This document shows positions 1-6,872 of a DNA stretch of 19,603 nt, piece by piece. The DNA lies in the NCBI RefSeq assembly GCF_937997405.1, contig NZ_CALKTL010000125.1:1-19603 (forward strand), written 5' to 3'. A program made the translations under genes and the position numbers. Every line of letters begins with the position of its first letter. The first letter of the stretch is position 1. Origin of the DNA: an uncultured Campylobacter sp. (lineage in GTDB: Bacteria; Campylobacterota; Campylobacteria; Campylobacterales; Campylobacteraceae). The notes under the pieces are model-generated. The model had not been told where the DNA came from. It saw nothing but the letters and a program-made list of their open reading frames with translations, and searched no databases.

Positions 1-11
1 AAGGAGCATCA

Positions 12-1190
12 ATGAAATTAACACTTTCAAGTCGCGTAAGCAAGCTCGGTGAAAGCCTAACAATCGCAATCAGCACTAAAGCCAAACAGATGAAAGCTCA
101 TGGGCAAGACGTCGTGATCCTAAGCGCGGGCGAGCCTGATTTCGATACCGCAGAAGTCGCCAAAAAGGCGGTCATCGAGGCGATGGCTAAGGGCTGCGGC
201 AAATACACGCCGATCTGCGGCACGCCTGAAATTTTAAATTTAATCGCGCAAAAGCTAAAGCGCGACAACGGCCTAAACTACAGACCCGATCAGATCATCA
301 CCAACGTAGGCGCCAAACACTCGCTATTTAACGCCTTTAACTGCATCTTAAACGAAGGCGATGAGGTTATAATACCGGCGCCTTATTGGGTCACCTACCC
401 CGAAATTGTAAAATTTTGCGGCAGCAAGCCCGTCATCGTAGCCACCAAGGCGGAAAACCGATACAAAATCACCGCCTCGCAGCTCAAAGCCGCGATCACG
501 CCGCGCACGAAGGCGCTGTGCCTTTTCAACCCGAGCAACCCCGCAGGCGCCGTATATTCGCGCCAGGAGCTACAAGAGCTTGCGGAAGTGCTAAAGGACA
601 CGGACGTTTTGGTAATTGCCGATGAAATTTACGAAAAAATCGTCTTCGGCAAGAGCTTCATAGCCGCAGCAAGCATCAGCGAGGATATGTTTAGGCGCAC
701 CGTGACGATCAACGGGCTAAGCAAATGCGGCGCGATGCCTGGCTGGCGCTTCGGCTACACCGCCTGTGCGATCGATGAGCTAAATAAGGCTATGATCAGC
801 CTACAAAGTCAAAGCGTCAGCAACGTAGCAAGCATCGTCCAGGCAGGCGCTATGCCGGTGCTGCGCGGCGAGGCGGACGATTTTATCGAGGAGATGAGGC
901 GCGAATACGAGCGCAGGCGCGATTTTGGCACGGACGCGATAGGCGCGATCCCAGGGCTTAGTGTCGTAAAACCTGACGGCGCATTTTATTTCTTCATAGA
1001 TTGCTCTCAGGTAGAACCTGATAGTATGAAATTCTGCATGCAACTGCTAGATAAAGGGCTCGTAGCCACGGTGCCAGGAAGCGGATTTGGCATGGATGGG
1101 CACTTCCGTATAAGCTTTGCGTGCTCTATGGAAAATCTAAAACGCGGCTTTGAGCGCATAGAAAAATTCGTAAAAAATTACCACAGATAG
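12..1190 (+). CDS. aspB: PLP-dependent aspartate aminotransferase family protein (class I/II)
   Basis: Predicted cytoplasmic fold-type I aminotransferase, 392 aa, the usual length for AspB/AspC-type enzymes that interconvert aspartate/2-oxoglutarate and oxaloacetate/glutamate. Visible motifs in order: SAGEPDFDT (38-46), KYTP (64-67), NEGDEVIIPAPYWVTYPE (114-131), NPSNPAG (173-179), ADEIYEK (203-209) with the PLP-contacting Asp204 and Tyr207, NGLSK (234-238) with Lys238 as the Schiff-base lysine, GWRFGY (244-249), and FRISFA (365-370) whose Arg366 should bind the substrate carboxylate. The ATG has an AAGGAG Shine-Dalgarno 5 nt upstream, at the edge of the window. Some usually conserved neighbours of the active site differ: SKCGAMPGWRFGY where SKSVAMTGWRFGY is common, and PSNPAG for PSNPTG. 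These fit a diverged paralogue or clade-specific drift; exact amino-acid specificity cannot be read from sequence. The symbol follows C. jejuni usage. Confidence 0.88.
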   Translation: MKLTLSSRVSKLGESLTIAISTKAKQMKAHGQDVVILSAGEPDFDTAEVAKKAVIEAMAKGCGKYTPICGTPEILNLIAQKLKRDNGLNYRPDQIITNVGAKHSLFNAFNCILNEGDEVIIPAPYWVTYPEIVKFCGSKPVIVATKAENRYKITASQLKAAITPRTKALCLFNPSNPAGAVYSRQELQELAEVLKDTDVLVIADEIYEKIVFGKSFIAAASISEDMFRRTVTINGLSKCGAMPGWRFGYTACAIDELNKAMISLQSQSVSNVASIVQAGAMPVLRGEADDFIEEMRREYERRRDFGTDAIGAIPGLSVVKPDGAFYFFIDCSQVEPDSMKFCMQLLDKGLVATVPGSGFGMDGHFRISFACSMENLKRGFERIEKFVKNYHR

Positions 1191-1455
1191 GCACGCTAGC
1201 GAAATTTTGATCTAAATTTGTCGTAGCTTAGCAGCAAAATTTTTACATAAAATTTAATGCGGCTTAGCGGCAAATTTAGTGTGGCACAGCGAGTTCGGTG
1301 CGAGATTAAAGCAAATCAGGTGCGATGCAGCACGGAATTTAACTCAAATTCCGCCCATCACAGCACGATACGGCTCGGCTTAGCTCAGATAGCGCGGTAG
1401 TTTAGTGCGGCTAAAATTAACGTTTTTTCCGAGGCGTTTAAGTTCATTCCATGCT

Positions 1456-1666
1456 GTTTTATCCAAGAGTATTTAAATTTCGCCGTTTAATTCAAAATTA
1501 TAACTATCGTGAGCTTGGCTATAAAGGCTAATTTGCCCTTGCTCTACTTAAGAACGATTAAATTTCGAGCCGTTTTATTCAAAAACATTAAAATTTCATA
1601 CTTACCGATGCTACTTCGATTTCCCCAATTACTTTACGTTTTACTCAAGAACGTTAAAATCTCATA
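1456..1666. repeat. Degenerate short direct repeats (about 28 bp)
   Basis: Four related segments: 1456-1482, 1543-1567, 1573-1600 and 1639-1666, following the pattern TTTTAYTCAAGAACRTTAAAATTTC. The last two are 24/28 identical, start 66 bp apart, and all four differences are transitions. The first two copies are weaker. Confidence 0.6.
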
Positions 1667-1966
1667 TTGCCGCATCACGGCGCCTGTCGCGCGAAATTTT
1701 ATCTCGGCGGCGATATTTCTAGCGCGGATATGGTTCTCGGCGCGGCACGCAAGCAGATCCGACTGCTAAAGCCCAAATCCGCTTAAATTTAAAATTCCAA
1801 GCTTGTTTGGGTTAAATTTCAAACCTAGCGCCCGTTTAAGGCGCGTGCAGGGCGAGCATAAATACGCGCGCCGTCTAAACGGCGCATAGACGAGACGATC
1901 CGCCCCTCCTGTCGCGCCAGTAGACCTAGATAATTTCAAATGCGGCGGCAATCCTGTTGCGATGCA

Positions 1967-2051
1967 CCGCGACATGCTTTTGCAAATCTCGCGCTGAAAT
2001 ACTAATTTGCGACTTGTATTTCGACGGCATGCCGCGACACGTTTTTGCAAA
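1967..2051. repeat. 20-bp direct repeat, copies 65 bp apart
   Basis: CCGCGACATGCTTTTGCAAA at 1967-1986 recurs at 2032-2051 with two changes, both transitions (18/20 identical). Confidence 0.65.
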
Positions 2052-2210
2052 CGGCTCGTTTGTGGCGGAGTAGCAGGGGCGGCACGGATCAAATATACCG
2101 CGGTCGCGAATGAGCGAAATTACCCGCCTAAATTTTATCCGTTCGTTTCCCGCGAGCGCTTGCATGTACTCCGCATTTTATACGCGGCGCGATGCCGCAT
2201 CCGTGACACA

Positions 2211-2272
2211 AAAAAATACATAGGCGCACAAATGAAGCGATCCGTGCGCGCGATAAAAAATACATAGGCGCA
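2211..2272. repeat. 18-bp perfect direct repeat, copies 44 bp apart
   Basis: AAAAAATACATAGGCGCA occurs at 2211-2228 and 2255-2272. Both copies are preceded within 15 bp by CCGTG and followed closely by CAA, so the duplicated unit is probably longer than the exact core. Confidence 0.8.
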
Positions 2273-2347
2273 GCAAGCGTGCCGAGCGGTGCACGAAACG
2301 AGCCGCAAAAGTGGAGGCACCCTTAAATTTACACTCTCGCAAACTTT

Positions 2348-2470
2348 CAAAAATCGGCTTTTTTAAAATTTCCCCTGCGCGCAGATCGCAAAAATCAGCT
2401 TTTTAAAATTTTTTCGCCCGCTCAAATTTTAAAATCGGTCCTTTAAAATTCTCCTCTGTGCGAGCTCTCG
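2348..2470. repeat. Three tandem degenerate 41-bp units upstream of tsdA
   Basis: Units at 2348-2388, 2389-2429 and 2430-2470 share AAAATCRG at the left and TTTAAAATT in the middle. Register is kept at exactly 41 bp, and most differences are C/T or A/G. The array ends about 90 bp before the tsdA start codon. Confidence 0.6.
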
Positions 2471-2533
2471 GAATTTCTCCTTTTTTTGAAATTTTAACGC
2501 ACATTTAACTAAAAAATTCAATAATTTCAAATG

Positions 2534-2556
2534 TATATTTTTACTTTTTAAAGGAG
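2534..2556 (+). promoter_or_regulatory. Candidate tsdA -10 element and ribosome binding site
   Basis: TATATT at 2534-2539 lies in an A/T-rich stretch typical of Campylobacter sigma70 promoters, which often lack a clear -35. A strong AAGGAG at 2551-2556 is 5 nt before the ATG. The -10 would leave a leader of under 20 nt, so the true transcription start may be further upstream. Confidence 0.4.
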
Positions 2557-2561
2557 AACAT

Positions 2562-3551
2562 ATGAGAAAAACCGCCCTTGTTTTAGCGCTTCCGCTCTTT
2601 TTTACGCCCGTTTTAGGTTTTGATGTAGCCAAACTCAACGCCAAAAAAGCCGTGCCGTACGAGCAAAAGACGCAGGAGTTTAGGCTGCCCGTAGGCATCG
2701 ACGAAAACGGCGTCATAGACGAGGCGAAGCTCGGCGACTCGCCTTATGCAAAGACCGTCATCTACGGCGCGAAGCTCATCAACGAGACGACGAGGTATCT
2801 CGGACCGCAGGCAAAGGACGAAAAAATGCGCTTTGCGGGCAACAACCTCTCCTGTTCGAGCTGTCATACGAGCGGCGGCGTCGTGCCCGATCAAAGCCCG
2901 TTCGTGGGTATCTACGCGAGATTTCCGCAGTATGTCGCGAGATCGGATCAGCTAGTCACGCTGCAAGACCGCATAAACGGCTGTTTTCAGCGCTCGATGG
3001 CGGGCAAAGCGATCCCTACGAACTCCAAAGAGATGCGCGCGATAATCGCCTACATGCACTGGCTCTCCGCAGGATATGAGGTCGGCGCAAAGGTAAAAGG
3101 CCAGGGGCTGCCGAAGGCGCAGTTTTTAGACCGCGCGGCGGATCCTAAAAAAGGAGGCGAAATTTACGCCGCAAAATGCGCCGCCTGCCACGGCGAAAAC
3201 GGCGAAGGGATAAAAAACGAGGGGTTTGCTCAAAGCGGCGATTACTACACATTTCCCGCGCTTTGGGGCGATGACAGCTACAATACGGGCGCCGGTATGT
3301 ATAGGCTCATCGAAGGAGCGAGGTATGTCAAAGCCACTATGCCTAAAGGAGACACCTCGCTAAGCTGGGAGGAAGCTTTCGACGTGACGGCGTATATAAA
3401 CTCAAAACCGCGCAAGATCAAACCCGATAGGAAGAAAGATTTCCCCGACCTAGACGTCAAGCAGATGGATATGGACGTGGGGCCCTACAACGACGGATTT
3501 GACGAGAACGATCACCGCTTCGGCCCGTACAAGCGCATGATCAAAAAATAA
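2562..3551 (+). CDS. tsdA: Di-haem cytochrome c, thiosulfate dehydrogenase / tetrathionate reductase (TsdA) type
   Basis: Periplasmic two-haem cytochrome c of 329 aa. A Sec signal peptide covers about residues 1-19 (MRKTALVLALPLFF...). Haem 1 is bound at CSSCH (98-102) and haem 2 at CAACH (206-210). Cys141 in RINGCFQRS sits where TsdA enzymes have the cysteine that ligates the catalytic haem (Cys138 in C. jejuni TsdA, by my recollection), and Met260 in the ATMPKG loop is the likely distal ligand of haem 2. TsdA couples two thiosulfates to one tetrathionate; the C. jejuni enzyme works in both directions, so this protein may use tetrathionate as an electron acceptor or thiosulfate as a donor. 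It appears monocistronic, with a strong Shine-Dalgarno. No TsdB-like partner adjoins it. The downstream LysR gene is convergent and probably belongs to the other operon. Confidence 0.88.
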   Translation: MRKTALVLALPLFFTPVLGFDVAKLNAKKAVPYEQKTQEFRLPVGIDENGVIDEAKLGDSPYAKTVIYGAKLINETTRYLGPQAKDEKMRFAGNNLSCSSCHTSGGVVPDQSPFVGIYARFPQYVARSDQLVTLQDRINGCFQRSMAGKAIPTNSKEMRAIIAYMHWLSAGYEVGAKVKGQGLPKAQFLDRAADPKKGGEIYAAKCAACHGENGEGIKNEGFAQSGDYYTFPALWGDDSYNTGAGMYRLIEGARYVKATMPKGDTSLSWEEAFDVTAYINSKPRKIKPDRKKDFPDLDVKQMDMDVGPYNDGFDENDHRFGPYKRMIKK

Positions 3552-3558
3552 AATCAAA

Positions 3559-3584
3559 CGCCGTCCTTGCGGCGGCGGAATTTT
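3559..3584 (+). terminator. Weak candidate terminator after tsdA
   Basis: CGCCG (3559-3563) pairs with CGGCG (3570-3574) around a 6-nt loop, followed by GCGGAATTTT. The stem is short and the T-run is not adjacent, so this is tentative. Confidence 0.3.
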
Positions 3585-3655
3585 GACGTAAATTTAATGC
3601 GGCTCGGTTGTGGAATTTAGAGCAGATCTAACGCTATGGATGCGGATTTCAAAGC

Positions 3656-3713
3656 AAATTTACGCTATGCGGTATAACTTGAAATTTACTGTAAATTTGC
3701 GCTATGTAATATG
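3656..3713. repeat. Degenerate direct repeat, 37 bp apart
   Basis: AAATTTACGCTATGCGGTAT at 3656-3675 resembles 3693-3712; every mismatch is a transition. A shorter ACGCTATGG relative lies at 3631-3639. Confidence 0.5.
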
Positions 3714-3765
3714 GCTCAGCGCGAGATTTAAATACAAATTTTGTGCATATTATTTCCCGCGCGCC

Positions 3766-4677
3766 CTACTCGCCGCTTTTGCCCGCTTTTATCATCTTTA
3801 TAAATTCCTTTGCGAGCTTGGATGGTTTTTTATACACGACCGAAAACGACACGTCCAAAAGCGGCTCATCCGCGACGTCAAAGAGCGTGATGTAGTCCTT
3901 TTGCGTCTCAAAAATGTACCGCGCGAAGCTGAAGCTGACGCAAAGCCCCGCCGCGACCATCGCGTTAGCCACGTACAGATAGGAGGTGTCGCAGAAAATT
4001 TGAGGCGTAAAGCCGGCGTTTTCAAATATCTTTTTAAAGTTCGATTCGCTTTTTAAAATTTTACTGCTGATTGCAAATTTATCGGATTTGAACTCGCTAA
4101 GTACGATCTTGGGGTATTTCTCGGTAGAATTTATACTCGCTCGCGAAACGGCGGGATGGGAGGAGCAGACGCTTAGAAGCAGCCTGCGCTTTTTTATAAA
4201 CTCGCACTCAAGCCCCTCCGCAGAAAGCTCGCCGAAATGCGAGGCATAGACGATGTCAAGCTCGCCGCTTTTTAGCATCTCGATGAGCGCGGGCTCGGAG
4301 TGAGCGTGCACGATCCTAATATCGGCTTTGGAAAACCTGCTGTAAAACATCGCGATGATCTTTTCGATAAATTTAAAGCTGGTCGAGGTCGCGCCGATTA
4401 CGAGCTTGCCCGTCTTAATCGACGAAAGCCCGCGGATTTCGTTATTTAGCTCCTTATTGAGCCTAAGCATATTTTTCGCTCTGGCGATGTAAATTTCGCC
4501 CGCGTATGTAAGCTCAAGCCCGTTTTTTCTATCGAAAATTTCGATCCCAAGCTCTTTTTCTAAAAGCATAATGCTCTTAGAAAGCGACGGCTGGGCGATT
4601 CCAAGCTCGCTCGCCGCTTTTGTAAAGCTTTTAAGCTCCGAAATTTTTACCGCAAATTCCATATGTCGCAGGCTCAT
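3766..4677 (-). CDS. LysR-family transcriptional regulator, divergent to the flavoprotein operon
   Basis: LTTR of 303 aa, the normal family length. The N-terminal winged helix-turn-helix covers about residues 1-60, with the typical FTKAASELGIAQPSLSKSIMLLEKELGIEIFDR (18-50) then LTYAG (56-60). The remaining ~240 residues should form the periplasmic-binding-protein-like effector domain (start at about 90, VIGATSTSFKF). The ATG is preceded by AAGGGG. It is read away from the fumarate-reductase-like operon; the 141-bp gap holds a T-N11-A operator. The usual LTTR arrangement suggests it activates that operon in response to the operon's substrate and represses itself. The ligand cannot be told from sequence. 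Confidence 0.92.
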   Translation of the reverse strand: MSLRHMEFAVKISELKSFTKAASELGIAQPSLSKSIMLLEKELGIEIFDRKNGLELTYAGEIYIARAKNMLRLNKELNNEIRGLSSIKTGKLVIGATSTSFKFIEKIIAMFYSRFSKADIRIVHAHSEPALIEMLKSGELDIVYASHFGELSAEGLECEFIKKRRLLLSVCSSHPAVSRASINSTEKYPKIVLSEFKSDKFAISSKILKSESNFKKIFENAGFTPQIFCDTSYLYVANAMVAAGLCVSFSFARYIFETQKDYITLFDVADEPLLDVSFSVVYKKPSKLAKEFIKMIKAGKSGE

Positions 4678-4702
4678 TTTTTGCCCCTTCGGTTGAAATT
4701 TT

Positions 4703-4717
4703 ATAGCTTTTAGCTAT
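4703..4717. promoter_or_regulatory. LysR-type operator (T-N11-A box)
   Basis: ATAGCT and AGCTAT form a perfect 6-bp dyad with a 3-bp spacer, giving T(4704)-N11-A(4716). Its centre is about 65 bp before the predicted start of the flavoprotein operon transcript, the classical LTTR recognition-site position. It also sits just downstream of the predicted minus-strand -10 of the regulator gene, which would allow autorepression. Confidence 0.7.
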
Positions 4718-4720
4718 TAA

Positions 4721-4726
4721 ATTATA
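4721..4726 (-). promoter_or_regulatory. -10 element of the LysR gene
   Basis: On the minus strand this reads TATAAT, about 44 nt before the regulator start codon. No good -35 is visible, which is normal for Campylobacter. The predicted start falls inside the T-N11-A box. Confidence 0.55.
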
Positions 4727-4739
4727 TACTAAATAACAT

Positions 4740-4768
4740 TTGACTTACATAAAGATTTAATATAAAAT
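4740..4768 (+). promoter_or_regulatory. Sigma70 promoter of the flavoprotein operon
   Basis: TTGACT at 4740-4745 and TAAAAT at 4763-4768 are 17 bp apart; the overlapping TATAAA at 4761 is an alternative -10. The predicted start near 4775 gives a leader of about 44 nt. Confidence 0.65.
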
Positions 4769-4784
4769 TACGACATTAATCTTT
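4751..4784. promoter_or_regulatory. Interrupted inverted repeat spanning the operon -10/start region
   Basis: AAAGATTTAAT (4751-4761) is mirrored by ATTAATCTTT (4775-4784), one extra base in the left arm. It brackets the -10 and the likely transcription start, so it could be a repressor site or a leader hairpin. Confidence 0.4.
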
Positions 4785-4818
4785 AAGGTTAAAAAATCTC
4801 TAAGTAAAGGGGCAAAAT

Positions 4819-6360
4819 ATGCAGAGACGCGACATACTGAAAATGGGTATGGTAGGAGCCGGTGCACTCGCACTTAGCGCGGTGAATGCACAAGCAAGCG
4901 CAGTGGACGCAAAGGACGTCAAATTTGACGAGGAGTGGGATGTAATCATCATCGGTAGCGGCTTTGCGGGGCTTGCGGCGGGCTTAAAAGCAGCCGAGAA
5001 AGGCAACAAAGTCTTGATCCTCGAAAAGATGGGCCGTATCGGTGGAAACTCAGTCATCAACGGCGGCGGTATGAGCGTGCCGATGAACCCTGTGCAGGAA
5101 AAAACTGGTGTTAAAGACAGCAAAGAGCTATTTATGAACGACTGCCTAAAGGCGGGCCTTGGCATCAACCACCCAGAGCTTTTAAGCACCCTAGCCGATC
5201 GCGGCTTGGACGCGTTTAAATTTCTCGTCGATAGCGGCGTGCAATTTAAGATGGATCACTGCGCGCACTTCGGCGGACACAGCGTCGCGCGCTCGATGCT
5301 AACGACGAATGATAGCGGCTCTGGCTACATCCAGCCGATGCTTGAAAAATTTGAAGCGCTAAAAGATAAGGGCTGCGAGCTTCGCCGCCGCACGAAATTT
5401 GATGATTTTGTAATGGACGGCGAGCGAGTAGCAGGCGTCGTAATCCGCGAGGAGTATAAATTTGATCCGAATCTTTACAGCGACGATCTTGAAAACACGA
5501 GCGGCACAAAAAAGACGCTCAAAGCCAAAAAAGGCGTAGTACTCGCAGCGGGCGGCTTTTGCCGCGATAAAATTTATCGCAAGCTTCAAGACCCGCGTAT
5601 TCCAGATGATGTCGATAGCACAAATCACGCTGGAGCTACCGCAGGCGTGCTACTAAAAGCCTTTGAAATCGGCGCATATCCGGTGCAGGTCGATTGGATC
5701 CAGTTCGGTCCGTGGGCGAGCCCCGATGAGAAGGGCTTCGGTACCGCTCCGATTCTAACTCAGCAAGGCACCTTTAAATACGGTATCGCCGTGGATGTTC
5801 GCAACGGCAAACGCTTTATGAACGAGCTTGCAGACCGCAAGACCCGCGCGGACGCGGAGTTTAAAATTTTACGCGAGGATCCAAAAGCCTATCCGATAAC
5901 CTTCGCCGATACCAAAATGGCGTTTAAAGACCTAAGCGAAGAGGTTATTTCTAAAGGCATGGCAAGCGGAAAGCTAGTGGGCGAATGCGCTACGCTCGAC
6001 GATATCGCCAAAAAATACGGCGTACCTGCAGATGCCTTAAAAGAGAGCGTCAAAAAATACAACGAAGGCGTTAAAGCTAAAAAAGACGAGTTCGGCAAAC
6101 AAGAAAGCGCACTTAGCGAGATCAACGAAGCGGGACCTTTCTACGTCATCCGCCTCTCGCCGAAGCCTCACCACACTATGGGCGGCCTAAAAATCAATAC
6201 CAAAGCCGAGGTCTTATCATCTAAAACCAATAAGCCGATCCCTGGGCTTTGGGCTGCGGGCGAGATCACCGGCGGTACGCACGGCGCGAGCAGACTCGGT
6301 ACGGTTGCGATAACCGACTGCATAGTTTTCGGAATGATCGCTGGCGAGCAGATCGCCTAA
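4819..6360 (+). CDS. Tat-exported FAD flavoprotein reductase, fumarate reductase/flavocytochrome c superfamily
   Basis: Periplasmic FAD enzyme of 513 aa. A Tat signal (RRDILKMG, residues 3-10, then a hydrophobic stretch to AQASA) is followed by the dinucleotide fold DVIIIGSGFAG (41-51), LEKMGRIGGNS (69-78) and the C-terminal FAD motif GLWAAGEITGGTHGASRLG (476-494). Candidate catalytic residues are Arg340/Arg343 in NELADRKTRADA, His452 in PHHTMGG and Arg492. At the place where fumarate reductases have Gln-Phe-His-Pro the protein reads QFGPW (295-299), so the substrate histidine is missing. Shewanella Fcc3 carries its tetrahaem domain in the same chain; here it is a separate downstream gene. 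First gene of a three-gene operon, with AAAGGGG before the ATG. It probably reduces a C=C bond of an organic acid as terminal electron acceptor; relatives reduce fumarate, urocanate, acrylate-type and cinnamate-type acids, and which one applies is not readable here. Confidence 0.87.
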   Translation: MQRRDILKMGMVGAGALALSAVNAQASAVDAKDVKFDEEWDVIIIGSGFAGLAAGLKAAEKGNKVLILEKMGRIGGNSVINGGGMSVPMNPVQEKTGVKDSKELFMNDCLKAGLGINHPELLSTLADRGLDAFKFLVDSGVQFKMDHCAHFGGHSVARSMLTTNDSGSGYIQPMLEKFEALKDKGCELRRRTKFDDFVMDGERVAGVVIREEYKFDPNLYSDDLENTSGTKKTLKAKKGVVLAAGGFCRDKIYRKLQDPRIPDDVDSTNHAGATAGVLLKAFEIGAYPVQVDWIQFGPWASPDEKGFGTAPILTQQGTFKYGIAVDVRNGKRFMNELADRKTRADAEFKILREDPKAYPITFADTKMAFKDLSEEVISKGMASGKLVGECATLDDIAKKYGVPADALKESVKKYNEGVKAKKDEFGKQESALSEINEAGPFYVIRLSPKPHHTMGGLKINTKAEVLSSKTNKPIPGLWAAGEITGGTHGASRLGTVAITDCIVFGMIAGEQIA

Positions 6361-6386
6361 TTTGGTCTGAGCGCAAGCTCTTTAAA

Positions 6387-6420
6387 GCCTTGCCGGTAGC
6401 GAAAGCGGGCCCGGCAAGGC
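6387..6420 (+). other. Intercistronic stem-loop between flavoprotein and cytochrome genes
   Basis: GCCTTGCCGG (6387-6396) pairs perfectly with CCGGCAAGGC (6411-6420) around a 14-nt loop that contains GCGAAAGC, itself able to pair. No T-run follows, so it is not a normal intrinsic terminator. It more likely blocks 3'-5' decay or lowers expression of the downstream genes. Confidence 0.75.
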
Positions 6421-6440
6421 ACTTCTACAAAAGGTTGCAA

Positions 6441-6872
6441 ATGAAAAATTTCAGTTTTACGGCGCTGTTTCTGTGCTGTATCATCGCGACTTTGTTCGGC
6501 GCGCCGAGCGCTAATGACGCCAACGCCACGAACATAGTCGTTTCAGATGAGCTTCGGGCAAAATACAAAATCAAACCTCATCACGAGCATTTGTCGTTTG
6601 ACTGCGTCGATTGCCACATAAATCAAGGAAGCGATCCGTCTAAATTTAAAAGCATCGGCGATAAAGGCTGTATCAGCTGCCACGGCGACAAAAAGCAGCT
6701 CGCTTTGAGGCTTAAATTTATGGATACGCTCAAGGCCAATCCGCACAACTCCGTCCACGACGGTCCTACGCTATACTGCGACGAATGCCACAACGAGCAC
6801 AAGGCATCTACGAATATGTGTACCGAATGCCACGAGCACGAAGTGCCGCAATGGATGGGGGTAACACCATGA
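6441..6872 (+). CDS. Periplasmic tetrahaem cytochrome c
   Basis: Small secreted cytochrome of 143 aa. A signal peptide covers about residues 1-24 (MKNFSFTALFLCC...GAPSA). Four CXXCH motifs lie at 55-59 (CVDCH), 77-81 (CISCH), 113-117 (CDECH) and 127-131 (CTECH). Extra histidines (HHEH at 47-50, His102, His106, His120, His133) can be sixth ligands. The spacing resembles the tetrahaem domain fused to Shewanella fumarate reductase and stand-alone small tetrahaem cytochromes. The start chosen is the ATG at 6441: it begins a clean signal peptide and has AAAGG just upstream, whereas the longer open frame begins inside the flavoprotein gene. It should pass electrons from the membrane quinol dehydrogenase encoded next to the flavoprotein encoded before it. 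The next gene overlaps its stop by ATGA. Confidence 0.9.
   Translation: MKNFSFTALFLCCIIATLFGAPSANDANATNIVVSDELRAKYKIKPHHEHLSFDCVDCHINQGSDPSKFKSIGDKGCISCHGDKKQLALRLKFMDTLKANPHNSVHDGPTLYCDECHNEHKASTNMCTECHEHEVPQWMGVTP

Larger units (their letters stand above)
1191..2561. other. 1.37 kb gene-free intergenic stretch, rich in degenerate repeats
   Basis: No open frame here resembles a protein I recognise, and none has a good ribosome binding site. 1191-1800 is dense in AAATTT words. 1840-2340 is more GC-rich and may be decayed coding sequence, though no family is recognisable. It holds several imperfect direct-repeat families (listed separately), a GC hairpin at 1868-1885 (arms GCGCCGT/ACGGCGC, loop CTAA), and at the right end the tsdA promoter region. 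The 15-mer AAATTTAATGCGGCT at 1250-1264 recurs at 3590-3604 after tsdA. Confidence 0.7.

Noticed and set aside
1766..2350. Several open frames of 70-108 codons on both strands after aspB
   Set aside because: They overlap each other, lack start signals, have implausible composition and run through direct repeats.
2348..2470. CRISPR array
   Set aside because: The repeats are degenerate, the unit is only 41 bp in total with no constant repeat/variable spacer split, and no cas genes are present.
3610..4056. 148-codon plus-strand frame
   Set aside because: It is antisense to the 3' half of the LysR gene; the LysR frame has clear homology and start signals.
6249..6440. Upstream extension of the tetrahaem cytochrome frame
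   Set aside because: It would begin inside the flavoprotein gene and put about 64 basic residues before an obvious signal peptide; the ATG at 6441 is better.
6785..6868. Upstream extension of the NapC/NrfH-like frame
   Set aside because: It reads antiphase through the tetrahaem gene and would bury the membrane anchor; the ATGA overlap start at 6869 fits coupled translation.
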